A stretch of 64,000 nt of DNA from Alkalinema sp. FACHB-956 (lineage in GTDB: Bacteria > Cyanobacteriota > Cyanobacteriia > Leptolyngbyales > Leptolyngbyaceae). The stretch lies in the NCBI RefSeq assembly GCF_014697025.1, contig NZ_JACJRC010000026.1, positions 1 through 64,000 of the forward strand, in the 5' to 3' direction. Numbering within the stretch: the first letter of the stretch is position 1; each line of letters begins with the position of its first letter. Shown piece after piece: positions 52,079-60,801 of the stretch. The notes below the pieces were generated by a model. The model was not told where the DNA came from. It worked only from the letters and a program-made list of their open reading frames with translations, and did not search any database. A program made the position numbers and the translations under genes.

Positions 52079-52924
52079 TTAGCGGAGTTTAAAACCCAAA
52101 GCATTGAGGGTGTCTCGTAAATGAGCGCGATTGCGGAGGGCGTCGGCAGTGGCAATTCGATCGCTCGAATGTTCTGACCAATCTCCTTGGGCGGTCATAT
52201 TCTGTTCAGCGTAAAACTTCTGCATAATTTCATCGTAGGTTTTGATGGCAGATTCCTGGATGGCTAAACTATATTGCTCTCGGTGCAACACAACGGACTG
52301 AGGCAGGCGAGGTTTAATGGCCGTTGGTTGGCTGGGATCGGGATAACCAATACATAGCCCAAACACAGGAAACACCTTAGGGGGAAGGCCAAGCTCGTCA
52401 GCTACTGCTTGAACACTATTGCGCAGTGCACCAATATAAACAGTTCCTAGCCCGAGGGATTCTGCCGCAATAGCCGCATTTTGTGCCGCTAAGCTTGCAT
52501 CGATCGCAGACATTAAAAACATTTCGAAGTAGTCTAATCCCTCATGGGGTAAGCCTCGCTGTTCAGCAATGGAATTGAGGCGAGCCAGATCCGCTAACCA
52601 GACTAAAAATAGGGGAACTTGGCGAATATGGGCCTGACCATTGGCGAGCTGGGCTAACCGATCTTTGCGATCGGGATCTTCCACTGCAATGACACTCCAA
52701 GTCTGAAGGTTAGAAGACGTTGCGGCGGACTGTGCTGCTGCAATGAGAACCTCCAAGGTTCCCACAGGTAAAGGTTTACTGAGATAGGCTCTCACAGAAG
52801 AGTGAGACAACAGAGTAGTAAGGCTCGTATTCCAAGCCTCATCAAACACAAGGTCTAGGGCATACCCATACCGCTGGTTCAGCAATGTTTCTTGGAGATA
52901 AGGCATCTCTGCAATTGAGGTCAT
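52079..52924 (-). CDS. Nitroreductase-family FMN oxidoreductase (NfsA-like)
   Basis: A 281-residue flavoprotein of the nitroreductase fold. The N-terminal FMN-binding segment is HSSVRAYLSKPLP (about 41-53), AAQSAATSSNLQTWSVIAVED is the next conserved stretch, and the central AAESLGLGTVYIGALRN and the HREQY at the C-terminal arm fit NfsA/FRP. Such enzymes can release reduced FMN. Since SsuE is truncated, this protein is a possible FMNH2 source for SsuD and the DszA-like enzyme; that is conjecture. ATG 52924 is used rather than a TTG three codons before it. Confidence 0.88.
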   Translation of the reverse strand: MTSIAEMPYLQETLLNQRYGYALDLVFDEAWNTSLTTLLSHSSVRAYLSKPLPVGTLEVLIAAAQSAATSSNLQTWSVIAVEDPDRKDRLAQLANGQAHIRQVPLFLVWLADLARLNSIAEQRGLPHEGLDYFEMFLMSAIDASLAAQNAAIAAESLGLGTVYIGALRNSVQAVADELGLPPKVFPVFGLCIGYPDPSQPTAIKPRLPQSVVLHREQYSLAIQESAIKTYDEIMQKFYAEQNMTAQGDWSEHSSDRIATADALRNRAHLRDTLNALGFKLR

Positions 52925-53238
52925 AGGTGGCAATCGGCGTTACAAAGGAGAGGAGCGCAAAACTTGCAAAAATGAAGCGTATAATTCTGATCCATCTTCA
53001 GCAAAATGGGTACTGTAGCTAATTCCGCTATCACTGGGCCAACGCAGAACAAGATGTGTGTAGGTGGGATTCTAGCCACCTTCCCATTCCACTAATTGCC
53101 CGCTGACTGGCCTATCCCCACAATTACCCACAAGCTTTTTTAGTCAAATAGGTTAGTCAAATAGATTGAATAGTGTCAGTCTTGCACAGATGATCTGCAA
53201 GCTCATGTATATCGAGTTACCAAATTATCTGCTGATCG

Positions 53239-53261
53239 TATAGTTAGAATATCTAACTATA
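53239..53261. promoter_or_regulatory. 23-bp inverted repeat, putative MarR operator
   Basis: TATAGTTAGA (53239-53248) and TCTAACTATA (53252-53261) are perfect 10-bp arms with a 3-base spacer. Long AT-rich palindromes of this kind, with TTAGA-TCTAA cores, are typical of MarR-family sites, and a MarR gene ends the operon starting at 53527. Confidence 0.65.
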
Positions 53262-53333
53262 TGCTACAAATAAATATAGGAGTCGATTAGGAGCTTAATA
53301 GAAACTAACTTGGGCACTGCTCCAACAGCTTGC

Positions 53334-53386
53334 CAGTCATTTAATTTTTGACAGTCATTTAATTTTTGACAGTCATTTAATTTAGG
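53334..53386. repeat. 18-bp tandem repeat, 3 copies
   Basis: CAGTCATTTAATTTTTGA copies start at 53334, 53352 and 53370 (the third diverges at its end). They are spaced 18 bases apart, upstream of the ABC exporter operon. Confidence 0.9.
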
Positions 53387-53526
53387 TCACGTAAATTAGC
53401 TTCAGCAGTTTTCTGATGATGACTGGTTGCCGGGGATTGGCTCAAAGCTCAAGCGCCTTCTATCTGACTTTCCGCCACAGCCAAGATACATTGACTCAAT
53501 AGACAAGGACTTAATAAACAAGAGGG

Positions 53527-54408
53527 ATGAACAACCGCAGACAATCGCTTAAGCAAGATGCCTCAGAACCGACAACTTTGGAGAGTACAACCTTGGATAA
53601 CCACCTGTCAGGGGCGATTTTGACCACTCACAACCTAAGTCGCCAGTTTGGCTCCTTAACAGCCGTCAATGATTTAAATATCAGAGTTGCTCCTGGCGAA
53701 GTCTTCGGTTTGCTAGGCCCCAATGGTGCAGGCAAAAGTACCGCCATTAAAATGCTCACGACGTTACTGCCACCTAGTAGAGGTCGCGCAACGATCGCCG
53801 GATTTGATGTGGTACACCAAGCATCAGCTGTGCGTCGGTTAATTGGGTACGTTCCTCAAGCCCTTTCCGCCGATGGCACGCTAACAGGTTATGAAAACCT
53901 GCTGATTTTTGCCAAGTTGTACGATATTCCAACCGCCCAGCAACGACACCGCATTGATGATGTGTTGGCCTTTATGGGGCTACAGGACGCGGCCCATCGC
54001 TTAGTTAGAACCTATTCTGGGGGAATGATCCGTCGTTTAGAAGTTGCGCAATCAATTTTGCATCGTCCTAAGTTGCTGTTTCTGGATGAACCTACCGTAG
54101 GACTGGATCCCTTAGCTCGTAGCTATGTGTGGGCCTTGGTTCGCCAGCTCTGCGCGGAGTATGGCACAACGATTTTTCTCACCACTCACTTCCTGGAGGA
54201 AGCCGATCATCTCTGCCAAAGGGTCGCGATCATGCATGGCGGGCAAGTAATTGTGACGGGTTCCCCAACGGATTTGAAAGCATCCCTCGATCAGCCAAAT
54301 GCCACGTTGGATGACGTTTTTATTCACTACACCGGGAATCAAATGACTTCAGGAGTCAATTATCATGAAACTTCAAGAACTCGGCGAACCGCACAACGCT
54401 TGGGTTAA
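53527..54408 (+). CDS. ABC exporter ATP-binding protein, DrrA-like
   Basis: A 293-residue ATPase of the drug-exporter (DrrA/CcmA) type. Walker A is GPNGAGKS (64-71), signature SGGMIRRLEVAQ, Walker B LLFLDE followed by PTVGLDPLAR, and the switch His in FLTTHFLEEADHLC. The 30 N-terminal residues are a variable Thr/Ser-rich leader. AGAGG lies just before ATG. The 3' end overlaps the permease gene by 44 bases, indicating coupling. It is the first gene of an exporter-regulator operon ending with a MarR gene. Confidence 0.9.
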   Translation: MNNRRQSLKQDASEPTTLESTTLDNHLSGAILTTHNLSRQFGSLTAVNDLNIRVAPGEVFGLLGPNGAGKSTAIKMLTTLLPPSRGRATIAGFDVVHQASAVRRLIGYVPQALSADGTLTGYENLLIFAKLYDIPTAQQRHRIDDVLAFMGLQDAAHRLVRTYSGGMIRRLEVAQSILHRPKLLFLDEPTVGLDPLARSYVWALVRQLCAEYGTTIFLTTHFLEEADHLCQRVAIMHGGQVIVTGSPTDLKASLDQPNATLDDVFIHYTGNQMTSGVNYHETSRTRRTAQRLG

Positions 54409-55219
54409 CCCTTCCTTACGCCATCCAGAGACTTGGTGGCGGGCGATCGCGGAATTAGTTCGTAAAACCCTGGTGATTAATGAGCTGGAAATTCGGAAGC
54501 TGCGCCATGATCCCAGTGATCTGTTCCTACGGGCTGCTCAACCTACCCTTTGGTTACTGATCTTTGGGCAAGTCTTTACCCGACTGCGAGGCATCCCCAC
54601 GGGCAATTTACCCTATTTGGATTTCATGGCCGCTGGAATCCTAGCCCAGAGTGTCCTATTTGTGGCAATTTTTAACGGCGGAATGACTATTATTTGGGAA
54701 CGGGACTTGGGGATTGTTCACAAGTTTTTGGTCAGTCCCACGCCCCGATCGGCGATGGTTTTGGGTAAGGCTTTGGCGTCGGGGATTCGCAGTCTATCCC
54801 AAGTGATTGTGATTTATGGCCTTTCGCTCCTGTTGGGGGTGAAGTTGAATTTTCATCCCTTCGCGATCGCGGGTGTGATTTTAATCGTTCTGCTGGGAGC
54901 CGCTTGTTTTTCCATCTTTTCGCTGATTGTTGCCTGCTTGGTTAAGTCGCGGGAACGGTTTAATGGGATGGGGCAACTGATGACCATGCCGCTCTTTTTC
55001 GCGAGCAATGCCATTTATCCCATCAGCCTCATGCCCCCCTGGTTACAGTTTATCTCCCACCTCAATCCGCTGACCTATCAGGTGGATGCTTTACGGGGAG
55101 TCATGCTGGCAAACGGTCAGACCACCTATGGCTTGGGGTTGGACTGTGCAGTCCTATTTTTTGCGGTGGCGGTGTTGACGGTGATCTGTGCGCGGCTGTA
55201 TCCGAATGTAGGCAGATAG
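54365..55219 (+). CDS. ABC-2 type exporter permease, DrrB-like
   Basis: A 284-residue ABC-2 permease with six hydrophobic segments from about residue 55, starting PTLWLLIFGQVF. The family stretch LPYLDFMAAGILAQSVLF and the C-terminal motif FFASNAIYPISLMPPWLQFISHLNPLTY are clear. It pairs with the ATPase encoded upstream. Substrate unknown: organic toxin, antibiotic or a sulfur compound sensed by the MarR protein. Confidence 0.9.
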   Translation: MKLQELGEPHNAWVNPSLRHPETWWRAIAELVRKTLVINELEIRKLRHDPSDLFLRAAQPTLWLLIFGQVFTRLRGIPTGNLPYLDFMAAGILAQSVLFVAIFNGGMTIIWERDLGIVHKFLVSPTPRSAMVLGKALASGIRSLSQVIVIYGLSLLLGVKLNFHPFAIAGVILIVLLGAACFSIFSLIVACLVKSRERFNGMGQLMTMPLFFASNAIYPISLMPPWLQFISHLNPLTYQVDALRGVMLANGQTTYGLGLDCAVLFFAVAVLTVICARLYPNVGR

Positions 55220-55458
55220 TCTGGGCTAGCCGCTAAATCCTAGTATCCTCCAGAATCTTGGTGTCTATTAAGGGCACTGATTCCCGGTAGAACGACTTTC
55301 CGAGCGAGAAGGCTGCACCCAGAAGAATACCTACACAAAAGTATCCCTCTGCGACGACAATAAGGTAAGCTCCTAATTTAACAAATTGGCGGATCCAATT
55401 ATGGATAGGTTGGGAGTTTCTCTACCTTCTTACGGGTTTTTAGAACCGTTATTAGCCA

Positions 55459-55932
55459 ATGGGATTGCGAAAAACAGCTCAGAAAACTGTATCTAATAAC
55501 TGTGCTGCCAAGGTCATGGAAACCGTTCCAATGGTGATGCGCTTTATCCGCGCGGATATGCGTGCACGAGGTTCCTATGAGGAACTATCGGTACCACAGT
55601 TTCGTACACTCGCGTTTCTCGATCGCAATCCAGGGGCTTCTCTTTCAGAATTAGCGGAACATTTGGGAGTAACGCGAGCCACAGCCTCTGCCAATACTGA
55701 GAGGCTGGTACAACGGCAATTCATCGATCGTTGTGATCATCCTGAAGAACGTCGTCGGGTGGTCTTAAAGCTAACGACTGCTGGCCGGGAACATCTCCAA
55801 GCGAATCGTGAACAGACTCGTAAATATATTGCGAATCTATTGAGTTCCTTAACAGAGGAACAAATTTTGGCCATTGATGAGGGGTTGACTCTACTGCGAG
55901 ATGTTTTTGAACAACAGCCAGGGACAAAGTAA
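55459..55932 (+). CDS. MarR-family transcriptional regulator
   Basis: A 157-residue winged-helix regulator. The recognition region is GASLSELAEHLGVTRATASANTERLVQ (about 74-100), followed by the wing RCDHPEERRRVVLKLT with the conserved DPxxRR-like Asp and Arg pair. It lies 239 bases downstream of the exporter permease on the same strand. It probably represses the exporter and itself through the dyad at 53239, and may also act on the monooxygenase gene through 47315. It has one Cys in the DNA-binding wing (CDHPEER) and one in the N-terminal helix (NNCAAK), so redox or persulfide sensing is possible but unproven. Confidence 0.92.
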   Translation: MGLRKTAQKTVSNNCAAKVMETVPMVMRFIRADMRARGSYEELSVPQFRTLAFLDRNPGASLSELAEHLGVTRATASANTERLVQRQFIDRCDHPEERRRVVLKLTTAGREHLQANREQTRKYIANLLSSLTEEQILAIDEGLTLLRDVFEQQPGTK

Positions 55933-55965
55933 GATTTTAGGGATAAACTCCTGATATACCGTGAG

Positions 55966-58320
55966 TTAAATATACATGGCGAAATAACTCTCGTAGATCT
56001 CTGCATTGGTTGATAGCGTCAGTTCTACTTGTTCATGATCGGAGTCGATCGCAAGATCAGTCCTATCGATCTCTTGGTGGTTGGAAAGAAAATCGCCACA
56101 AGACTCATTGGCTGGAATCGCTTCATTCATTTTTTTAGGATAACTGAGTCCTAAATGGCTCATGATTGTAATGAATTGTTCGCGGCTACGATCGGCAAAT
56201 CTTGGATTGAATCGCTTTTCTTCTCCGATCGTCGAAACTGAACGTCCTTTGTAATCATGGCCGGGATAGACTAGGGTTGGCTCCGGTAGGGTGAATAGTC
56301 TTTGCGTGACTGCATCATAGAGTTTTCCGGCATCCCCTCCTTGCAGGTCAGTTCGCCCACATCCCCGAATTAATAAAGCATCTCCCGTTAACAAATGGTT
56401 ATTATTGACTAAATAAGCCAGATGGCTATGGGTATGACCCGGTGTAGCGATCGCTTCTACTTGGATTGATCCCACCAGCAAAACCTCACGATCGGCCAGA
56501 GTGTGATCTGCGGATTGAGCAGTCGCGTTTTGCGGGACCATTACGCGACACCCGGTTTGCTGTCGTAGCCTTCCGGCTCCAGTGATATGATCAGCGTGAA
56601 TATGTGTTTCCAAGCAGTAGCGAAGACTTAACCCGAGATCATGGAGGGTTTCTAAATCTCGCTCAACTTGTTCCAAAACCGGATCGACCAAAATTGCATC
56701 CTTAGTTTGACTGTCGGCAATCAGGTAAGTGTAGGTACTCGTTTCTGGATCAAGGAACTGGCGAAATAGTAATGTCGATAGTAATGTCGATGGGAGTCTT
56801 GCTGAAGTTGTCGCTACTGCTTGATTGGAAATCACCGCAGTGGTTGGCTCTGCTATAGGCGTGTACACATCGTACACATAAGGTGTAACGGGAAGCACAC
56901 GTACAGGGAGAGATTGTAAAACCGTTGCGGCTAATGCCTGAGCCTGCTCTCGCAACTCTGGAACCGCTATCGTTTCCCATAAATTTCCTTTGCGTGGCGT
57001 GCCTAACGTATAAAGGGTGCGCGAGGATCGCCCCTGAGCGTCTAGTATTGCGCCGTCATCCGCTGTTTCTAAGCCTAAACCCATGGGATTGGGGGCAATG
57101 AGTCCCTGCTGACGCAAACTGATCATCAGGGGGTGCAACGATCGTTGGTAATCCGTTTGAATCCCGGTACAATTCACTACCCGCTGAACGGACAAAATCC
57201 AATTCTTAGTTTGGAAACGTGGTCGTATTGTAACTGCGATGCCATCCTGATTGCGTTGATAGTCCTGAATTCGACCTGCTGCGATGGTCAATTGCCCAGA
57301 ATCCAGCATGGCTTGCACCCGCTGACCGATTTCCGGGGCAATGCGGTGGCGATGCACATCCCAATAGGGAACGACATGGCGCAAAAAGCGTTGCTGTTCT
57401 GTCGGCGGCAATTGTTGCCAAAGTTGTTGCGTGATCGGACGCAGAGAGTCAATGACCGATCGCCAATCGTAATCCTGCGTTTTGGCTGATGTGATTTCGA
57501 CGCAAACCTGTTGCCATAGACCGCGAATGCTTTTTGCAGCATTATCTTGGGTGATGAAAGTTGGATAGGGTTTGGTCGATTGATGGGCTAGCGGCAATAG
57601 CCCTCGGCGCGAGACTGCATAAATTTTGCCACGATGTTGGCGTTCGTGGAGGGATACCACCATATCCACCATTGTTAACCCAGTCCCAATCAGTAATATT
57701 GGGGCATCCGGGTCGAGTTCTGCTAAGGCATCGGTTGACCAGGCATGGCGTAGGTCGATCGAATCTGTGCATCTCGAATCTGCACTTCCCAAAGCTGGCA
57801 ATGATGGTGCAGGCGTGACTGCATTGCCCAAGGCCAAGACGACCCTATCAGCATTAAAACTATCGCCATAACGGAGAGAGACGATCGCGCCTTGGATGGT
57901 AGGTTCTATGGCGATGACTTCATCAATCACACGCTTCAGACGGACTTGGGTCGCAGCAGTAGCCTCAGCTTCCTCCAAAATAGATTGAATATAGAGGCCG
58001 TAGATTGGGCGGGGAATGAAGCTGCTGGCGTTTAGGTCATCGGGTAAAAATGCGGCTAATTCATTGCGATTATAGTAAAGCCAGCGGAGCAAATGCCCAG
58101 GGGCATTGGGAAAGGCACTCATTTTCCCAGCAGATACATTCAGTAGGTGCCGATTCGTATTGGTACTATAGGCCACGCCTTTCCCGACCTCGTGACTGCG
58201 CTCAATGAGCTTGATCAGCAAGGGTCGATTTGCAGTTTTCAGGAGATGGGCAGCGACGAGAGAACCACTAAAGCCTGCTCCAACGATCGCGATCGTGGTT
58301 GGAGAATCAGAAGTTAGCAT
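55966..58320 (-). CDS. Fusion: FAD/NAD(P)-binding oxidoreductase + ETHE1-type persulfide dioxygenase
   Basis: A 784-residue two-part protein. Residues 1-480 form an FAD/NAD(P)-binding (NAD_binding_9-type) oxidoreductase: GAGFSGS (14-20), GKGVAYS, LALGNAV, a second dinucleotide site IGTGLTMVD (211-219) and VNCTGIQTDY. Residues about 505-730 form a metallo-beta-lactamase domain with every ETHE1 hallmark: HIHADH (573-578), His629 (PGHTH), Asp647 (TGDALL), RGCGRTDLQGGDA, His688 in YPGHDYKGR and EEKRFNPRF. Persulfide dioxygenases oxidise glutathione persulfide to sulfite. Residues 731-784 are an unrelated acidic tail. The gene is convergent with the MarR gene (33-bp gap). No stop or frameshift separates the halves. 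Confidence 0.88.
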   Translation of the reverse strand: MLTSDSPTTIAIVGAGFSGSLVAAHLLKTANRPLLIKLIERSHEVGKGVAYSTNTNRHLLNVSAGKMSAFPNAPGHLLRWLYYNRNELAAFLPDDLNASSFIPRPIYGLYIQSILEEAEATAATQVRLKRVIDEVIAIEPTIQGAIVSLRYGDSFNADRVVLALGNAVTPAPSLPALGSADSRCTDSIDLRHAWSTDALAELDPDAPILLIGTGLTMVDMVVSLHERQHRGKIYAVSRRGLLPLAHQSTKPYPTFITQDNAAKSIRGLWQQVCVEITSAKTQDYDWRSVIDSLRPITQQLWQQLPPTEQQRFLRHVVPYWDVHRHRIAPEIGQRVQAMLDSGQLTIAAGRIQDYQRNQDGIAVTIRPRFQTKNWILSVQRVVNCTGIQTDYQRSLHPLMISLRQQGLIAPNPMGLGLETADDGAILDAQGRSSRTLYTLGTPRKGNLWETIAVPELREQAQALAATVLQSLPVRVLPVTPYVYDVYTPIAEPTTAVISNQAVATTSARLPSTLLSTLLFRQFLDPETSTYTYLIADSQTKDAILVDPVLEQVERDLETLHDLGLSLRYCLETHIHADHITGAGRLRQQTGCRVMVPQNATAQSADHTLADREVLLVGSIQVEAIATPGHTHSHLAYLVNNNHLLTGDALLIRGCGRTDLQGGDAGKLYDAVTQRLFTLPEPTLVYPGHDYKGRSVSTIGEEKRFNPRFADRSREQFITIMSHLGLSYPKKMNEAIPANESCGDFLSNHQEIDRTDLAIDSDHEQVELTLSTNAEIYESYFAMYI

Positions 58321-58698
58321 TTTGGAGACCTTATCATCAAGTCATATCAGAAGTAGCGTGAATAGATTTTAAAAGTGAACGTCCTCTTAGTACTGGAATA
58401 ATTCAGATTAGCATTGATTCAAGCATACTGATCTCTTACGTTAATTTTCAGAAAATTATTTCAATTTTGTATCCCAGACAACTATAAATCTGTATATAAA
58501 TAACTTTCTTTTAGCTGAATTATGTGAGAAACTTGGAAAAATTTTTGTGATTTATTCAATTAATTACATGCAATTAATCGCATGCAATTAATCAAAAGGA
58601 TGAACCTATGGGGTAAGCCCCGATTGGTATTGCGCCTCAAGAGACAGGGAATAAACCCAAAGAGATTCAAGAAAATCCTCGCAATTGCTAAACCTTGT

Positions 58699-59532
58699 AT
58701 GGTGAATCAAAAAAGTCGTAGAGTTTTTTGGGGTATTTTGCTCGGTATCACTACTATCTTGGTATCTAGCTGTACCAAAAAGTTGGATACCACCAAACTA
58801 GAGGGAGAAATTCAACAGCAGGTTACGCAACAAGGAGGGAGTTCACTCAAGACGGTCACCTGCCCTAAAAACATTGAATTGTTAGCAGAAAAAGGATTTG
58901 AATGTGTTGGAAAACTCGAATCGGGAGAATTATTTGCAATCCCTATAAAACAAACTGATGGCCAAGGTACAACCACTTGGGAAGTCTCCAACACCCAGGG
59001 GCTATTAAACCTAGCTCAATTAGAATCACTATTTCAAGAAACCCTTCAGAGAGAAGGACAATCTTTAAAGATTGATTGTGGTGAGGGGTACCGATCGGTC
59101 AAACCTGGAGATCGGTTTGAATGTAAGGTAGCTAAAAGTACGCAGGAGACGGCTCAAGCAGAACGTCCAGAGACATCTGATGTAGCAAAGATGGCGCAAG
59201 CGACCACTGGGAATCAGCCTAAAAATCCAGTTAATCCAAAAATTGGGAAAACTCAGGTACCAGAAACGATCGTAGTCACGATCGATCCGCAAAACAATGT
59301 GAACTGGCAGCAGGTTCTCCCCGCCTCAACGGTACAAGTTGCGAGTGCAAGGTTATCAGGGGCTGAAGCAAAATCAGCGAATGCTGCCGGAACGGTTATG
59401 ACGACTCAAGATTCGCTCGAAAAATCAGGTGAATCCCCCACAACTTCAAAGATCGCTCCAGAGGATAGGTTGAAACTATCTGCTGAGATGATTAAGGATC
59501 TCGATCGTATGGGTGGTGGAGATGCTGAGTAG
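58699..59532 (+). CDS. DUF4333-domain lipoprotein
   Basis: A 277-residue lipoprotein. The N-terminus has a hydrophobic stretch ending in the lipobox VSSC, so it is probably anchored in the membrane. Two DUF4333-like segments follow, each with LEGEIQQQVTQQGGSSLKTV / LESLFQETLQREGQSLKID and a CP/CG...FECVG/FECKV cysteine pair. The C-terminal third is low-complexity. ATG 58699 is chosen because it gives a proper signal; a longer frame from 58582 adds 39 basic residues. Function unknown. Confidence 0.78.
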   Translation: MVNQKSRRVFWGILLGITTILVSSCTKKLDTTKLEGEIQQQVTQQGGSSLKTVTCPKNIELLAEKGFECVGKLESGELFAIPIKQTDGQGTTTWEVSNTQGLLNLAQLESLFQETLQREGQSLKIDCGEGYRSVKPGDRFECKVAKSTQETAQAERPETSDVAKMAQATTGNQPKNPVNPKIGKTQVPETIVVTIDPQNNVNWQQVLPASTVQVASARLSGAEAKSANAAGTVMTTQDSLEKSGESPTTSKIAPEDRLKLSAEMIKDLDRMGGGDAE

Positions 59533-59684
59533 ATCTCAATCTGTGATTAAGAACTGTAATTAAGTTATGAGTATTCTATTGAGTAGGAGCTATAGCCCGA
59601 TCGAGGGAACCAGAAACAACCAATCAATGTTCATTGGCTAGTAATGGTACCGTTTCTCCTAGATAACGGTGTAGTCAACGCTAT

Positions 59685-60368
59685 TCATACTAAATTTAAG
59701 CCAAACAATTGGAGAAGCTCTGTCGGTGAGGCTACAATCCAATTTGCGCCTTGAGCTTGCAATTCTTGGAGTGAACCATAACCATAGGTTACCCCAATCG
59801 CCGCCACCTGATTGAGTTTCGCGCCAATGATGTCATGCTCCCGATCTCCAATCATGACAGTTGTAGTGGCTGACAGATTTTCTGTCTGGAGAATATACCG
59901 AATCAAATCCCCTTTTTCACTACGTGTACCATCGAACTCACTGCCATAAACCCGATCGAAGAGTGATGATATCGAAAAATAGCTAATAATCTGATTTGCA
60001 TAAACCTGCGGTTTTGAGGTTGCAACAAATGTACGATAGCCTGCGACTCGAAGAGCTTTGAGGGTGTCTGGAACCTGAGGATACAAAGTACTTTCAAACA
60101 TTCCTAAGGTGGCATATCGTTGACGATATAAAGTCAGCGCTTGCTGAATTAGGCTGTCTTCAACACAATGATGCCCCTCTACAGGCTCGTCTCTATTCAG
60201 TAATCGGGCAAAGCTCCGATGTAATGGTGGCCCTACACACCAGCCTAGGGCTTCAGGATCAGGAACTGCATATCCCATCTCCGATAGAGCATATTGAATA
60301 GACCGGACGATACCGGGTTTGGCATCCGTCAAGGTTCCGTCTAGATCAAATAAAATCGCACCAGGCAT
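59685..60368 (-). CDS. HAD-superfamily phosphatase (phosphoglycolate-phosphatase-like)
   Basis: A 227-residue HAD-IA hydrolase. Motif I is FDLDGTLTD (7-15), motif II FVATSKPQ, motif III Lys in RSEKGDLI, and motif IV MIGDREHDIIGA. The cap domain lies between about 16 and 85. The YGYGSLQELQAQGA ending fits the Gph/PphP-like group. It is a single gene between the DUF4333 lipoprotein and a small gene. Substrate unknown; 2-phosphoglycolate is plausible in a cyanobacterium. Confidence 0.9.
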   Translation of the reverse strand: MPGAILFDLDGTLTDAKPGIVRSIQYALSEMGYAVPDPEALGWCVGPPLHRSFARLLNRDEPVEGHHCVEDSLIQQALTLYRQRYATLGMFESTLYPQVPDTLKALRVAGYRTFVATSKPQVYANQIISYFSISSLFDRVYGSEFDGTRSEKGDLIRYILQTENLSATTTVMIGDREHDIIGAKLNQVAAIGVTYGYGSLQELQAQGANWIVASPTELLQLFGLNLV

Positions 60369-60524
60369 AGATTAGCCCACTGAATCAGGTTGCACCGAAT
60401 TGCAAGCATTTTTGATTACTTTAATTTATCAATTTGAACAAAAAGACTATTTGCCTTTATTGAATCAAGTGCCTATCGTAAAAGTAGGCAGGATATATCT
60501 ATAAATCTTAACTCGGTGCACATC

Positions 60525-60743
60525 ATGTTTGACTCTATGTTCAATGCTTTAAATCAACAGCAATACCAACAAGGTCAGCACGATCGCGATGCTGGGCTCT
60601 TGCCCCAAAGTGAGAATTCTACCTACCTTGAAGGGTATCTCAAAGGTAGGCCAGCAGGGCTAGATGGGATTATTCAGTATTTTCCGACCGTTGACTTTTA
60701 TCTCAAATGGAAATTTGACAAAGTAGCACCACCATCCGCCTAA
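60525..60743 (+). CDS. Small conserved-looking protein with Y-x2-G-x2-D/R motifs
   Basis: A 72-residue protein with QQYQQGQHDRDAGLLP and STYLEGYLKGRP, a pattern like that of ribosome-modulation-factor-type small proteins (A-Y-x-x-G-x-x-A), followed by an aromatic tail (FPTVDFYLKWKF). There are no Cys residues and no signal. ATG 60525 is preferred over a GTG three codons earlier. Function unknown; the resemblance to RMF-like motifs is weak. Confidence 0.6.
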   Translation: MFDSMFNALNQQQYQQGQHDRDAGLLPQSENSTYLEGYLKGRPAGLDGIIQYFPTVDFYLKWKFDKVAPPSA

Positions 60744-60801
60744 GTCAGGCTTAGTCGAAAGATGGTGCTTGATGCATCGGCTATCTAGAACAATAAACTA
60801 T

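Larger units (their letters stand above)
52925..53526. other. Divergent regulatory region of nitroreductase and DrrAB-type genes
   Basis: A 602-base spacer with no gene seen. It holds a long perfect dyad (53239-53261) and an 18-bp triple repeat (53334-53386). Both neighbouring units probably have promoters here. Confidence 0.55.

Noticed and set aside
60724-60772. Possible hairpin after the 72-residue protein gene (AGCACCACCATC ... GATGGTGCT)
   Set aside because: The stem needs a 3-base bulge and no T run follows, so I do not call a terminator.
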